In this document: piece by piece, positions 1 to 8,873 of the stretch | How the letters are laid out: every line of letters begins with the position of its first letter | How positions within the stretch are numbered: position 1 is the stretch's first letter | Assembly: GCA_034086985.1 (NCBI GenBank) | Contig: JAXDZG010000012.1 | Span: 186,001-250,000, forward strand | DNA: 64,000 bases | From: Phascolarctobacterium_A sp034086985 | Lineage (GTDB): Bacteria > Bacillota > Negativicutes > Acidaminococcales > Acidaminococcaceae | Direction of reading: 5' to 3' | Position numbers and translations under genes: made by a program | The notes under the pieces: generated by a model | Told to the model about the DNA's origin: nothing | What the model saw: the letters and a program-made list of their open reading frames with translations, nothing else | Database searches by the model: none

Positions 1-925
1 GATCCTTGGTCACCAAAAGCTCCACCGCACGCTGCGCGTGCTCCAGTCGCCCCACAGCGTTCAGGCGAGGTGCCAAGCCGAAGCCAATATTGTCCGAGGC
101 AATGCGTTGCCCGGACAAGCCACTGGCTTCGATTAAAGCCCTGAGGCCCACCAGCTGGGTGCTCTCCATGGCCGCCAGGCCACGGCGCACCAGCTCCCGG
201 TTCTCGCCTACTAGCGGCACAATATCAGCAACAGTGCCTAGGGCCGCCAGCTCCGTGAGCTCCGCCCACTCCGGCAGGCGTCCCGGCACTTTTTGCTCCA
301 GGGCTTGGCATAGCTTGAAGGCTATGCCCACGCCGCTCAGCTCCTTAAAGGGATAGCTATCATCCTGCTGCTTAGCGTTGACAATGGCGTAAGCAGGAGG
401 CAGCTGCTCCGGTACCGTATGGTGATCCGTAATAATAATATCTAAGCTCTTCGGTGCGTTTTCTACCTCATGCAGACCGCTAATACCGCAGTCCACTGTA
501 ATCACTAAGGTTGTTCCACCGTCAGCTATAGTCTGCAAAGCATCATCATTTAAGCCATAACCCTCGTTCTTACGCTGAGGAATATAAGTTTCCACCTGGG
601 CACCCCTGCTCTGCAAATAAATATAGAGCAAGGAGGACGCACTGATGCCGTCCACATCATAATCACCATAAACAGTGATTTTTTCCCCGACCTGCAGCGC
701 CTTTTCAATGCGTCTAACAGATTTTTCCATGTCCTTAAGTAAAAAAGGGTCATGGAAGGGAGTTGTACTACCATAGAGAAATTCGCGCATAGACTCGGTG
801 TCATTCAAGCCTCGTTCCAGCAATATCCCTGTAACCAAGGGTGAAATCCCCAGCTCCGCAGCGAGGCAACCAGCCTTATGCTTATCATATTGGCGTATTT
901 CCCAAATACGCTCCTTGGCTAACAT
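1..925 (-). CDS. recJ: Single-stranded-DNA-specific exonuclease RecJ, N-terminal part (3' end outside window)
   Basis: The open frame runs from an ATG at 925 to the window edge, about 308 codons, so the C-terminal part of the protein is missing. RecJ is a 5'-3' single-strand exonuclease of the DHH superfamily, used in recombination and mismatch repair. The two N-terminal metal-binding motifs are visible: YGDYDVDG near residue 85 and TDHH near residue 165. A later stretch, ELAALGTVADIVPL, is the third conserved DHH block. The start overlaps the stop of the upstream LapA-like gene by one base (TAATG), which suggests translational coupling. Nothing abnormal is seen in the visible part. Confidence 0.93.
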   Translation of the reverse strand, partial: MLAKERIWEIRQYDKHKAGCLAAELGISPLVTGILLERGLNDTESMREFLYGSTTPFHDPFLLKDMEKSVRRIEKALQVGEKITVYGDYDVDGISASSLLYIYLQSRGAQVETYIPQRKNEGYGLNDDALQTIADGGTTLVITVDCGISGLHEVENAPKSLDIIITDHHTVPEQLPPAYAIVNAKQQDDSYPFKELSGVGIAFKLCQALEQKVPGRLPEWAELTELAALGTVADIVPLVGENRELVRRGLAAMESTQLVGLRALIEASGLSGQRIASDNIGFGLAPRLNAVGRLEHAQRAVELLVTKD

Positions 926-1278
926 TATATCTTATCCGTACCTTTATTAGCCTGAGGCTTGCTGGCGCTAGCAGGTTGGTCATGCAGCTGCTGGGTGTGC
1001 TGTAGCATGGCGATACGTTCCTCCAAGCGTTTATTCTCTGTTTGTAGCTTGGTAATCTCTTCCTGCATTTTTTTATCCTGCAAATAATGCCGTGCCTTCA
1101 TGGCCAACAAGAAGCAGGTGGCAACCAGCACACCGATTAAAAATGAGCCTAAGATTACCAGCACCAGCGAGGAAGAAAAGCTCCAAAAGATAAAGTTCAA
1201 GGAAACAGCCACAGCATTTTGTACAGCGAAAATAGCCACAATAATACTTAACAGAATAACTAAAATCAACAATGGCAT
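925..1278 (-). CDS. LapA-domain small membrane protein
   Basis: The protein has about 117 residues. Two hydrophobic helices (roughly residues 3-22 and 38-62) carry the NAVAVSLNF-type motif of the LapA/DUF1049 family, and a charged coiled coil follows (residues 68-95). E. coli LapA works with LapB in lipopolysaccharide assembly; a role here is inferred from the family only. Three starts are possible: TTG at 1287, ATG at 1284 and ATG at 1278. The ribosome binding site AAAGGAG touches the TTG, so the ATG at 1278, nine bases downstream, is best spaced. The gene is followed directly by recJ. A terminator upstream (1383-1427) separates this pair from the lysine operon. Confidence 0.8.
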   Translation of the reverse strand: MPLLILVILLSIIVAIFAVQNAVAVSLNFIFWSFSSSLVLVILGSFLIGVLVATCFLLAMKARHYLQDKKMQEEITKLQTENKRLEERIAMLQHTQQLHDQPASASKPQANKGTDKI

Positions 1279-1382
1279 GTCCATCAACTCCTTTACGCAG
1301 AAAATTATTTTTTATAACTTGTTATATTCTGCTAAAAGTAGTATTTTTCCTGCTAAATACACAGAAAAATCACTGTATACAT

Positions 1383-1427
1383 AAAAAAGCAGTACTGCTA
1401 GACCACTTTAGTTCCAGCAATACTGCT
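1383..1427 (-). terminator. Rho-independent terminator of the lysine operon
   Basis: Read on the minus strand, the arms AGCAGTATTGCTGGAAC and GGTCTAGCAGTACTGCT fold into a long imperfect stem followed by TTTTTT. It lies just after the stop of the CGGC-domain gene, so the dapB-asd-lysC-dapA-CGGC transcript probably ends here. Confidence 0.75.
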
Positions 1428-1445
1428 AAATAACAAATTTTATTT

Positions 1446-1847
1446 TTAGAAATCCTGGTAAATCCCGGCAGCTCGTTTTTTACTTGCTGTCTTGGAGATA
1501 TAGGTCCCCTTCACCACCGTAAAGCCTTTTTTAGTCAGCAAGCTTTGAATATAATCCAGATGAGGACAGGGTGCCTTGTGATAATTGTCGCTGACCATAC
1601 AGCTGGACAAATGAACGACGACATCGAAGCCATCCTCTTCAAAGCGACGCAAGCGCTTGCGCAGATTTTCCAGCTTCACACTGAGCCCCGCCCCACAGCA
1701 GCCACCGCAGGTAAAGGACATATAACGTGTATCCGCAGGATAATCAGCAAACTTGCCCTCACGGCTGTAAAAGGCATGGGTGCAGTTATAGCCACAGCAG
1801 CGCTTTTGTACCTGCTCACATTGGATAATAACAACTAGCTTGCTCAT
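1446..1847 (-). CDS. CGGC-domain protein, probable metal-binding protein
   Basis: A 133-residue protein rich in cysteine. It opens with a beta strand (KLVVIIQCEQ), then CCGYNC near residues 17-22, the family-defining FTCGGCCGAG near residues 46-55, and late cysteines in HLSSCMVSD and APCPH. CGGC-domain proteins are small and predicted to bind metal; their biochemical role is not established. The start overlaps the dapA stop as ATGA, so it is the last gene of the lysine operon. Why a cysteine-rich protein sits there is unclear; a link to metal or redox control of a DAP enzyme is only a guess. Confidence 0.8.
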   Translation of the reverse strand: MSKLVVIIQCEQVQKRCCGYNCTHAFYSREGKFADYPADTRYMSFTCGGCCGAGLSVKLENLRKRLRRFEEDGFDVVVHLSSCMVSDNYHKAPCPHLDYIQSLLTKKGFTVVKGTYISKTASKKRAAGIYQDF

Positions 1848-2740
1848 TTTACCATGCCATAATCCTTAAGGATTACATCCATCATGGCTACGCAGTCAGC
1901 GCATAGCGGAGTCAGCGGCAAGCGGGGCTCACCTACGTTAATGCCGGTTACTTTGGTCACAGCATATTTGATGGGAATGGGATTGCTTTCCATGAACATA
2001 GCCTTAGCCAGGGGCACCATGCGCTTATTCAAAACAGCCGCCTCTTGTACGCGACCATCCTCGTAGGCTTGCATTACATCCTGCAAAATCTTGCCATTGC
2101 AATTAGCCAATACAGAAATCAGGCCTACAGCACCCACTGCCATGAAGGGCAGAATCAAGCCGTCGTCACCGCTATAAATGGAGATACGCTCGGGCAATAC
2201 TCTGTACAGCTCAGCACATTGAGCAACGTTGCCAGCTGCTTCTTTAATAGCCACGATATTATCAAAATCCTTGGCCAGACGAGCTACAGTTGCCGGAGCA
2301 ATATTGGAGCCGGTGCGGCCGGGCACATTGTACACGATGATGGGCAGCTTGGTGGATTTAGCCACAGCTGCAAAATGCTGGTAATAGCCCTCTTGAGTGG
2401 GCTTGTTGTAGAAGGGACCTACAACCAAAAGACCATCCACGCCGCAGGCTTCCATCTTTTTCACCAAATCAATGGTGGAAGCAGTGCAGTTGGTGCCAGC
2501 ACCAGCTACGATGGGAGCACGACCATTGACATGCTTTACAATGGTCTCCATGAATTTGATTTTTTCATCCATGTCCATGGTAGCAGCTTCGCCGGTGGAG
2601 CCTTCGATTACTAAGCCATCGGAGCCGTTAGCCAAAAGCCAATCGGCCAGCTGACAGCCAGCTTCATAATTAACACTGCCATCCTCCTTGAAGGGAGTGA
2701 CCATTGCAGTTAATAATCTACCAAAATAGGGTCTTGTCAT
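1844..2740 (-). CDS. dapA: 4-Hydroxy-tetrahydrodipicolinate synthase
   Basis: DapA condenses pyruvate with aspartate semialdehyde, the first committed step of diaminopimelate/lysine synthesis, in the cytoplasm. The 298 residues match the usual family length. Visible motifs are GSTGEAATM (residues 47-55), which includes the hydroxyl relay residues, the catalytic tyrosine in IIVYNVPGRTG near residue 137, and the Schiff-base lysine in IVAIKEAAG near residue 165. The gene follows lysC by 18 bases and overlaps the CGGC gene by four. It lies in the riboswitch-controlled operon. Confidence 0.97.
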   Translation of the reverse strand: MTRPYFGRLLTAMVTPFKEDGSVNYEAGCQLADWLLANGSDGLVIEGSTGEAATMDMDEKIKFMETIVKHVNGRAPIVAGAGTNCTASTIDLVKKMEACGVDGLLVVGPFYNKPTQEGYYQHFAAVAKSTKLPIIVYNVPGRTGSNIAPATVARLAKDFDNIVAIKEAAGNVAQCAELYRVLPERISIYSGDDGLILPFMAVGAVGLISVLANCNGKILQDVMQAYEDGRVQEAAVLNKRMVPLAKAMFMESNPIPIKYAVTKVTGINVGEPRLPLTPLCADCVAMMDVILKDYGMVK

Positions 2741-2758
2741 AAAATAATTACACCTCTT

Positions 2759-3979
2759 TTATAATTTGAAGGCATGGTGCAGAGCTGTAACAGCGTCAAC
2801 CAAATGCTCTTCCTTAACGATAGCAGAAATTGTAGTATCGGAGTCCACGGTTTGCAAAATAGCGATATTTTTTGCAGCCAAAGCAGCCACGAAGGTAGCC
2901 ATGATGCCTGGCACACCGCGCATAGCGCTGCCTACCACAGAAACCTTGGCACAGCCAGTATTGCAAACATATTTAAAGCCAGTCTCATCCAGCACTTTAA
3001 TAGTGCGCTCTTGGTCAGGAGTGAAAACTGCAAACATAGCTTCCTTCTCGGACAGGTTCAGGCAGCCTACGCTGATGCCGGCAGCAGCCAAATCCTCGAA
3101 GAGATTGCGGCCTGCGGCCAAATCAGTGGGATTGAGCTCGATGCGGAATTGTACCAAATCGCTAAGGTTAGCAACGCCACTAGCGCAGCTCTCGTTGATA
3201 GCCACCTCGCTGCCGGCACTGCGACCATTGGCCTCGCTAGTAATCAAGGTACCAGGAGCATCGCTAAAGGTGGATTTTACATACATGGGGATATTGCTGC
3301 CCATGGCAATTTCCACAGCGCGAGGATGAATAACCTTAGCGCCGTTGTAAGCCATCTGGCAAACCTCGGCATAGGAGATTTGCTCTAGGATATTAGCCTC
3401 TTTCACCAGACGCGGGTCAGCAGTCATGATGCCCTCTACGTCGGTATAAATCTCTACGCAGTCAGCCTTCAGAGCTGCGCCCAGAGCTGCTGCAGAGGTA
3501 TCGCTGCCGCCACGACCCAAGGTGGTGAACTTGAAGTTGTTTTCGGTCATGCCCTGGAAGCCGCATACCACGGGGATGATGCCGGATTCCAAGAGACGCA
3601 TCAGGTAGGACACCTTGATATTCTTAATGCGAGCTGCACCGAATTGGGAGTCGGTGATGATGCCGGCTTGACCGCCGGTCAGAGCCATAGCGTTAATACC
3701 AAATTTTTGCAGAGTTGCTGCCATAACGCAAGAGGAAATGATTTCGCCGCAGCACATGAGCATATCCATCTCACGGACATTGACGGAGATATTAGCTTCC
3801 TTCAAGGTATCAATCAAAGTATCGGTTGCATAGGGTGCGCCCTTACGACCCATAGCAGAAACTACAACTACGGGAGCAAAGCCATTATGAATGGCTTGCA
3901 ATACTTTATCCTTCACGGCAATGCGGGCTTCCTCGCTGGCTACAGAGGTGCCGCCGAATTTTTGTACAATAATTTTCAT
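2759..3979 (-). CDS. lysC: Aspartokinase
   Basis: Aspartokinase phosphorylates aspartate, the entry step to lysine, threonine and methionine. The 406-residue protein begins with the kinase signature KFGGTSVAS (residues 7-15). It contains the catalytic GRGGSDTSA near residue 156 and ends with two ACT domains (from about residue 265), the sites of feedback inhibition in this family. The length fits the monofunctional class. The ACT region includes GVPGIMATF, typical of the Bacillus LysC/lysine-sensitive type, but effector specificity cannot be read from sequence alone. The neighbours dapA and asd support a lysine-biosynthetic role. Confidence 0.96.
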   Translation of the reverse strand: MKIIVQKFGGTSVASEEARIAVKDKVLQAIHNGFAPVVVVSAMGRKGAPYATDTLIDTLKEANISVNVREMDMLMCCGEIISSCVMAATLQKFGINAMALTGGQAGIITDSQFGAARIKNIKVSYLMRLLESGIIPVVCGFQGMTENNFKFTTLGRGGSDTSAAALGAALKADCVEIYTDVEGIMTADPRLVKEANILEQISYAEVCQMAYNGAKVIHPRAVEIAMGSNIPMYVKSTFSDAPGTLITSEANGRSAGSEVAINESCASGVANLSDLVQFRIELNPTDLAAGRNLFEDLAAAGISVGCLNLSEKEAMFAVFTPDQERTIKVLDETGFKYVCNTGCAKVSVVGSAMRGVPGIMATFVAALAAKNIAILQTVDSDTTISAIVKEEHLVDAVTALHHAFKL

Positions 3980-3997
3980 AGTAAAACTCTCCCCTTT

Positions 3998-5029
3998 TTA
4001 AATCCAGCCGTTTTCGATCATCTTCTCAGCAATCTGCAAGGTATTCAAGGCTGCGCCCTTGCGGATTTGGTCGCCTACAACCCACAAATTGAAAGTGTTG
4101 GGGTTGGACTCATCACGACGGAGGCGGCCTACAAAGCAATCATATTTTTCAGAGGTATAAAGCGGCATGGGATAAATTTGGTTTTGGGGATCATCCATCA
4201 TTTGTACGCCTGGGAAAGCATCAATAGCCTTAGCCATTTCAGCCAGATCCAGGTCATGCTCAAACTCGATGTTTACAGACTCACTGTGGCTGCGATATAC
4301 GGGCACGCGCACGGTGGTAGCAGTGATGCGCATTTCATCATCATGCATAATCTTTTTGGTTTCGTTAACCATCTTCATCTCTTCCTTGGTGTAGAGATTA
4401 TCCAGGAAAACGTCGATTTGCGGAATCAGATTGAAGGCAATGGGATAATGCTTAGCCAAAGAAGCGGAGGGCAGAATATGTGCTTCCATTTCGCGACCTT
4501 CAGCATAAGCCTTGGTTTGGTCAGTCAGCTCGTCGATACCCTCTTTACCAGCGCCGGAAACAGCTTGGTAGGTAGAAACAACGATACGTTTAATGCGAGC
4601 CAGATCATAGAGAGGCTTCAGAGCCATCACCATGATAATAGTGGAGCAGTTGGGGTTGGCGATAATGCCTTTATGCTTGAGGATATCCTCAGGGTTAACC
4701 TCGGGCACTACCAACGGTACTTCAGGGTCCATACGGAAGGTGCTGGAGTTATCGATAACAACAGCGCCAGCCTTTACAGCGTAAGGTGCAAATTCTTTAG
4801 AAATGCTGCCACCGGCAAAGAGAGCAATGTCAATACCCTCGAAGGAATCCTTGGTAGCCTCTTGCACAGTATAGGTTTTGCCCATGAATTCGATTTGCTT
4901 GCCTGCACTGCGGGCAGAAGCCAATAGACGGAGCTCTGCAAACGGGAAGTTACGCTCTTCGATGAGCTTTAAGAATTCGCCACCTACAGCACCGGTAGCA
5001 CCTAAAATTGCAACATTATACTTTTTCAT
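3998..5029 (-). CDS. asd: Aspartate-semialdehyde dehydrogenase
   Basis: This enzyme reduces aspartyl phosphate to aspartate semialdehyde with NADPH. The 343-residue protein starts with the Rossmann motif GATGAVG (residues 10-16). It carries the catalytic cysteine in IANPNCSTI near residue 129, and the substrate-binding stretch SGAGKEGIDEL in the middle. The gene lies between dapB and lysC in the same direction with gaps of about 20 bases. Together with its neighbours it gives a continuous route from aspartate to dihydrodipicolinate reduction. Confidence 0.97.
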   Translation of the reverse strand: MKKYNVAILGATGAVGGEFLKLIEERNFPFAELRLLASARSAGKQIEFMGKTYTVQEATKDSFEGIDIALFAGGSISKEFAPYAVKAGAVVIDNSSTFRMDPEVPLVVPEVNPEDILKHKGIIANPNCSTIIMVMALKPLYDLARIKRIVVSTYQAVSGAGKEGIDELTDQTKAYAEGREMEAHILPSASLAKHYPIAFNLIPQIDVFLDNLYTKEEMKMVNETKKIMHDDEMRITATTVRVPVYRSHSESVNIEFEHDLDLAEMAKAIDAFPGVQMMDDPQNQIYPMPLYTSEKYDCFVGRLRRDESNPNTFNLWVVGDQIRKGAALNTLQIAEKMIENGWI

Positions 5030-5051
5030 AAACCTTTCCCCCTCTTAATTC

Positions 5052-5822
5052 CTACAGTAATTTATCCAGACCATAAACCAGACCCACCTGGTCAATAATC
5101 CTGCGGCAGCCCAGTGCCACACCGGGCATATAGCATTCACGGCTTACAGGGTCAGTGCTGATGTGCAATGTTTCGCCCTGTCCGCCAAAGATAACCTCTT
5201 GGGAAGCAACGTAGCCAGGCAGGCGTACGCTGTGAATTTTCATGCCTTCATAATCGGCACCACGGGCACCGGCCATGGTTTCGTGCTCTTCCGGATGACC
5301 TTGGTGCATAGCCTTGCGCACCTCGGCAATCTTTTGGGCGGTGATGATAGCAGTGCCGCTGGGAGCATCCAGCTTATTGTCGTGATGCTTCTCAATAATT
5401 TCCACATGGGGGAAATATTTGGCAGCCTCACAGGCCAGCTTCATCATTACTACAGCACCCAAAGCAAAGTTGGGAGCGATGAGAATGGAAGTGTTATTGG
5501 CACGAGCCAGTGCATCCACCTCTTCTAAATCAGCATCCTTAAAGCCGGTAGTACCAACTACTGCATGCACGCCCAGGGGCAGCATCTTGCGCAGGTTTCC
5601 CATTACAACATCAGGACGAGTGAAGTCCACCACTACTTGGGGCTTGGTAGCTTCGATAGCAGCTACCAAATCAGTGCTAACCTTTACGCCCTCGCCCAAA
5701 GCAATAGTACCCTCTTTAATATCTACAGCGCCAACTAATTCTAAATCAGGCTCTGCAAAAACCTTTTTGCAGACCTCGCCGCCCATGCGGCCCAATGCGC
5801 CATTTACCAATACACGAATCAT
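5052..5822 (-). CDS. dapB: 4-Hydroxy-tetrahydrodipicolinate reductase
   Basis: DapB reduces hydroxy-tetrahydrodipicolinate with NAD(P)H. The 256 residues include the nucleotide fold VNGALGRMG near the N-terminus, VGTTGF in the middle, and the active-site segment EIIEKHHDNKLDAPSGTA with the catalytic His pair. The frame is open to a GTG at 5831, but AAGGAG lies eight bases before the ATG at 5822, which also gives the standard MIRV start. It is the first gene of the operon and follows the lysine riboswitch and its terminator. Confidence 0.97.
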   Translation of the reverse strand: MIRVLVNGALGRMGGEVCKKVFAEPDLELVGAVDIKEGTIALGEGVKVSTDLVAAIEATKPQVVVDFTRPDVVMGNLRKMLPLGVHAVVGTTGFKDADLEEVDALARANNTSILIAPNFALGAVVMMKLACEAAKYFPHVEIIEKHHDNKLDAPSGTAIITAQKIAEVRKAMHQGHPEEHETMAGARGADYEGMKIHSVRLPGYVASQEVIFGGQGETLHISTDPVSRECYMPGVALGCRRIIDQVGLVYGLDKLL

Positions 5823-5845
5823 GTAATTCACTCCTTATCGCCTAC

Positions 5846-5881
5846 AAAAAAACCGTTGAGATTTAGTCTATCTCAACGGTT
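5846..5881 (-). terminator. Terminator hairpin of the lysine riboswitch (expression platform)
   Basis: On the minus strand, a perfect 12-bp stem (AACCGTTGAGAT with ATCTCAACGGTT, loop of seven) is followed by a run of U, 24 bases before the dapB start codon. The GAGATAG segment in the 5' arm is complementary to CTATCTC in the 3' strand of the riboswitch P1 stem (5912-5918). Antiterminator pairing is therefore possible when P1 is open. Confidence 0.9.
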
Positions 5882-5909
5882 ATATGCTGCACTGCAATCA
5901 TACACATAC

Positions 5910-6070
5910 CTGAGATAGCGCTCCGCTAGTACTCTAGCGACAGTCCGGCAGCTTTCGCTGACGGCCCAGCACAAGGACACGGCTGCTCTTGCACTTCGGC
6001 GTTGGCCCTTTCACCTGCTTCTTTACTCCCGCTCCACAGGCTACTGATGCTTTCCGCTCCTCTATCTTAA
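5910..6070 (-). promoter_or_regulatory. Lysine riboswitch (L box) aptamer
   Basis: The minus-strand leader carries L-box landmarks: the P1 strand AGATAGAGG-GCG at its 5' end, AGTA followed by the GTGAAAGGG-type segment, the highly conserved GCCGAAG, GGGCCGTCAG, GCCGGACTGTCG and finally GGAGCGCTATCTCAG, which closes P1 with the first strand. The order and spacing match the known lysine riboswitch consensus as I remember it. Lysine binding should stabilise P1, free the terminator at 5846-5881 and switch off dapB-asd-lysC-dapA. A covariance-model search with the Rfam lysine family would settle it. Confidence 0.93.
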
Positions 6071-6088
6071 TGGTTGTTCATTAGAGAA

Positions 6089-6117
6089 ATTATAGTACGC
6101 TGGACAATCTTTGTCAA
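6089..6117 (-). promoter_or_regulatory. Sigma-A promoter of the lysine operon
   Basis: A consensus -35 TTGACA (6112-6117) and a -10 TATAAT (6089-6094) are separated by exactly 17 bases, read on the minus strand. The predicted start lies about a dozen bases before the first strand of the lysine riboswitch. Confidence 0.9.
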
Positions 6118-6172
6118 ACAAAAAAATGAAGAAAAAGATAAAATTTTATTTAATGTAAAGATTGAACAAAAA

Positions 6173-6625
6173 TCATTTGCTTGTGCTGCCGAAGCCACCG
6201 CCGCGCACTGCCTTTGTAACCTTTTCATCGCCATCCGCAGTAAGGTAGCTATAGAAAATACCTTGCGCAACACGCTCGCCCTTGGGTAAAACCACAGTCT
6301 CGGTGCCCATATTCAGCAGTGCCAGCATAATGTGGCCCTCGTTGTCCGGATTATTGTAATAATCCGCATCAATAATGCCCACATTATTTACCAGCATCAG
6401 GCGCTTCTTCACCGCCATAGAGCTGCGGATATGCATCCCCAGCCATTCCCCCGGCTGCATATAAGCCTTCACACCGGTGGGCACCAGCTGCAGCTTGCCC
6501 GGCTCCAGAGTTACCTCTTCGGGCAAGCAAAAATCATAGCCTGCGCTAAGCTCCGTCTTGCGCTCCGGCATAGGAAAATCTACATCGGCATATTTAGTTA
6601 TTTTTTCAAAGCCACGGATTTTCAT
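6173..6625 (-). CDS. dut: dUTP diphosphatase
   Basis: Dut hydrolyses dUTP to dUMP and pyrophosphate, which keeps uracil out of DNA. The 150-residue protein carries the five motifs of the trimeric family in order: SAGYDFCLP (residues 27-35), RSSMAVKK, GIIDADYYNNP with the catalytic Asp, GERVAQGIF, and the C-terminal RGGGFGSTS clamp. A strong ribosome binding site (GAGGAGG) precedes the ATG. The gene stands alone between the pnp terminator and the lysine-operon promoter. Confidence 0.95.
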   Translation of the reverse strand: MKIRGFEKITKYADVDFPMPERKTELSAGYDFCLPEEVTLEPGKLQLVPTGVKAYMQPGEWLGMHIRSSMAVKKRLMLVNNVGIIDADYYNNPDNEGHIMLALLNMGTETVVLPKGERVAQGIFYSYLTADGDEKVTKAVRGGGFGSTSK

Positions 6626-6650
6626 GGAAAACCTCCTCTGCTCCTTTTGT

Positions 6651-6681
6651 AAAAAAGGCTCCCCTTAACGGAGAGCCTTTA
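6651..6681 (-). terminator. Terminator after pnp
   Basis: On the minus strand, AGGCTCTCC and GGGGAGCCT pair around a 5-base loop and are followed by a U run. The hairpin lies just beyond the pnp stop and before the dut start. Confidence 0.8.
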
Positions 6682-6691
6682 TAATTTTAGC

Positions 6692-8779
6692 TTATTTTTG
6701 CATACCCTTCATGAGGACTGCTTTTCTAGACAGGTTAATGCGACCCTTGTTGTCGATTTCGGTAACCTTAACAACGATTTCGTCACCTAAGGAAACCACA
6801 TCCTCAACCTTTTCCACATGCTCGGTGGACAGCTGAGAAATATGTACTAGACCTTCCTTGCCCGGAAGAATTTCTACGAAAGCGCCAAAGTTCATCAGAC
6901 GAGTAACTTTACCGGTGTAAATCTTGCCAGGTTCAGCTTCAGCAGTGATGCCTTCGATCATCTCAATAGCCTTGTAAGCGGATTCACTGTTTACAGCAGC
7001 GATGAAGATGCGACCGGTATCATCGATATCAATCTTAGCGCCGGTTTCGTCCACAATCTTCTTAATGGTCTTGCCGCCGGGGCCAATAACCTTAGCAATC
7101 TTGTCAGGATCAACATGGATAGTGGTAATCTTAGGAGCGTACTTGCTCAGCTCCTTACGAGGCTCGCTGATACATTCCATCATCTTGCCCATAATGAACT
7201 CACGGCCGCGCTTAGCTTGAGCCAGAGCCTGGGTGAAGATATCCTTGTTGATGCCATCAATCTTAATATCCATTTGGATAGCGGTGATACCTTTCTCAGT
7301 ACCTGCTACCTTAAAGTCCATATCGCCCAGAGCATCCTCCAAGCCTTGGATATCGGTCAGAATGGTGAAGTAATCCCCATCCTTAACAAGGCCCATAGCC
7401 ACGCCGGCAACAGGAGCCTTAATGGGCACGCCTGCATCCATCAGGGACAGGGTGCTTGCGCATACGGAGCCCATGGAGGAGGAACCATTGGATTCCAGAA
7501 CCTCGGAAACAAGACGAATTGCGTACGGGAATTCTTCCTCAGAGGGAATAACGGGCTTTAAAGCACGCTCAGCCAGAGCACCATGGCCGATTTCACGACG
7601 GCCGGGGCTGCGCAACGGCTTGGTCTCGCCTACGGAATAGGGCGGGAAATTATAGTGATGGATGTAACGCTTGGTTTCTTCTGCACCAAGGCCATCCAGG
7701 ATTTGTGCTTCACGCAGGGGAGCCAAAGCCAAAACGTTCAAAATTTGGGTTTGACCACGGGTGAACAGAGAGCTGCCATGAGGACGAGCCAGCAGGCCTA
7801 CCTCGCAGGATACAGGACGAACCTCGTCCAGTTGACGACCATCCGGACGAATCTTGTCCACGGAAATGGTACGACGAACGATTTTCTTCACCAGCTTTTG
7901 GGTGATATAAGCAACATCCTTAGCATTGTCAGGATATTTCTCCAAAAATACTTCGGCGATTTCTGCTTTTACCTTAGCAACGTTTTCCTCGCGCTCCAGC
8001 TTGTTAGCGTCCATCAGGGCATCCTTCAGCTTTTGAGCACCATATTCTTCAATTTCAGCTACCAATTCAGCAGGCGGAATGTACACAGGTACTTCCATCT
8101 TAGTCTTGCCGATTTCAGCAACGATCTTTTCTTGGAACTCTACCAATTGCTTGATTACGCCATGGCCGAACCAAATAGCGTCCAGCATGGTCTCTTCGGA
8201 TACTTCCTTAGCACCAGCCTCAACCATCAAGATAGCGTCCTTAGTACCTGCAACAGCCAGGTTCAGCTCGGAAACAGCTGCTTGCTCCACGGTGGGGTTA
8301 ATGATGAACTGACCATCAATTAAGCCTACGCGTACACCGGCGATAGGGCCTTCAAAGGGAATATCAGAGATGGACAGTGCGCAGGAAGCGCCTACCATAG
8401 CAGGCATATCCGGTGCGTTGTCAGGATCAACGGAAACTGCAGTAGCAACGATTTGTACATCGTTGTGGTAGCCCTCAGGGAACATGGGGCGAATAGGACG
8501 GTCAATCAGGCGGCTGGTCAAAATGGCCTGCTCGCTGGGACGACCTTCACGTTTAATAAAGCCGCCGGGGATCTTGCCCACAGCGTACATCTTTTCTTCA
8601 AAATCAACAGTCAAAGGGAAAAAGTCAACGCCCTCACGGGGAGTCTTGGTGCCGGTAACGGCAACTACTACAGCGGTATCACCATAGCGTACTAATACAG
8701 CGCCATTTGCTTGTTTTGCAATCTTGCCGGCTTCAATGGTTAAGGTTCTGCCGCCAAGATCCATGCTGTAACTATGCAT
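6692..8779 (-). CDS. pnp: Polyribonucleotide nucleotidyltransferase (PNPase)
   Basis: PNPase degrades RNA phosphorolytically from the 3' end and can also add tails. About 695 residues, the standard length. The two RNase PH domains are recognised by FFPLTVDFEEK and GGFIKREGRPSE in the first, and by SLFTRGQTQ, PPYSVGE and GRREIGHGALAERAL in the second. A KH domain (VIGPGGKTIKKI) and an S1 domain (GKVTRLMNFGAFVEILPGKEGLVHISQLS) close the protein. The frame opens with a TTG at 8785, but AGGAGG is better placed for the ATG at 8779. The gene is single, with its own terminator. Confidence 0.97.
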   Translation of the reverse strand: MHSYSMDLGGRTLTIEAGKIAKQANGAVLVRYGDTAVVVAVTGTKTPREGVDFFPLTVDFEEKMYAVGKIPGGFIKREGRPSEQAILTSRLIDRPIRPMFPEGYHNDVQIVATAVSVDPDNAPDMPAMVGASCALSISDIPFEGPIAGVRVGLIDGQFIINPTVEQAAVSELNLAVAGTKDAILMVEAGAKEVSEETMLDAIWFGHGVIKQLVEFQEKIVAEIGKTKMEVPVYIPPAELVAEIEEYGAQKLKDALMDANKLEREENVAKVKAEIAEVFLEKYPDNAKDVAYITQKLVKKIVRRTISVDKIRPDGRQLDEVRPVSCEVGLLARPHGSSLFTRGQTQILNVLALAPLREAQILDGLGAEETKRYIHHYNFPPYSVGETKPLRSPGRREIGHGALAERALKPVIPSEEEFPYAIRLVSEVLESNGSSSMGSVCASTLSLMDAGVPIKAPVAGVAMGLVKDGDYFTILTDIQGLEDALGDMDFKVAGTEKGITAIQMDIKIDGINKDIFTQALAQAKRGREFIMGKMMECISEPRKELSKYAPKITTIHVDPDKIAKVIGPGGKTIKKIVDETGAKIDIDDTGRIFIAAVNSESAYKAIEMIEGITAEAEPGKIYTGKVTRLMNFGAFVEILPGKEGLVHISQLSTEHVEKVEDVVSLGDEIVVKVTEIDNKGRINLSRKAVLMKGMQK

Positions 8780-8873
8780 ATTCAAATGCCTCCTCTTTTA
8801 TTTTCACACATTGTGCATCAACTATATATTGTACACGATTTTTTGCAAATCTGCCAGTGTTTTTTCATATTTT

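Noticed and set aside
3644..4927. A 427-codon plus-strand frame opposite lysC and asd
   Set aside because: It lies entirely across two unmistakable biosynthetic genes and their junction and resembles no protein.
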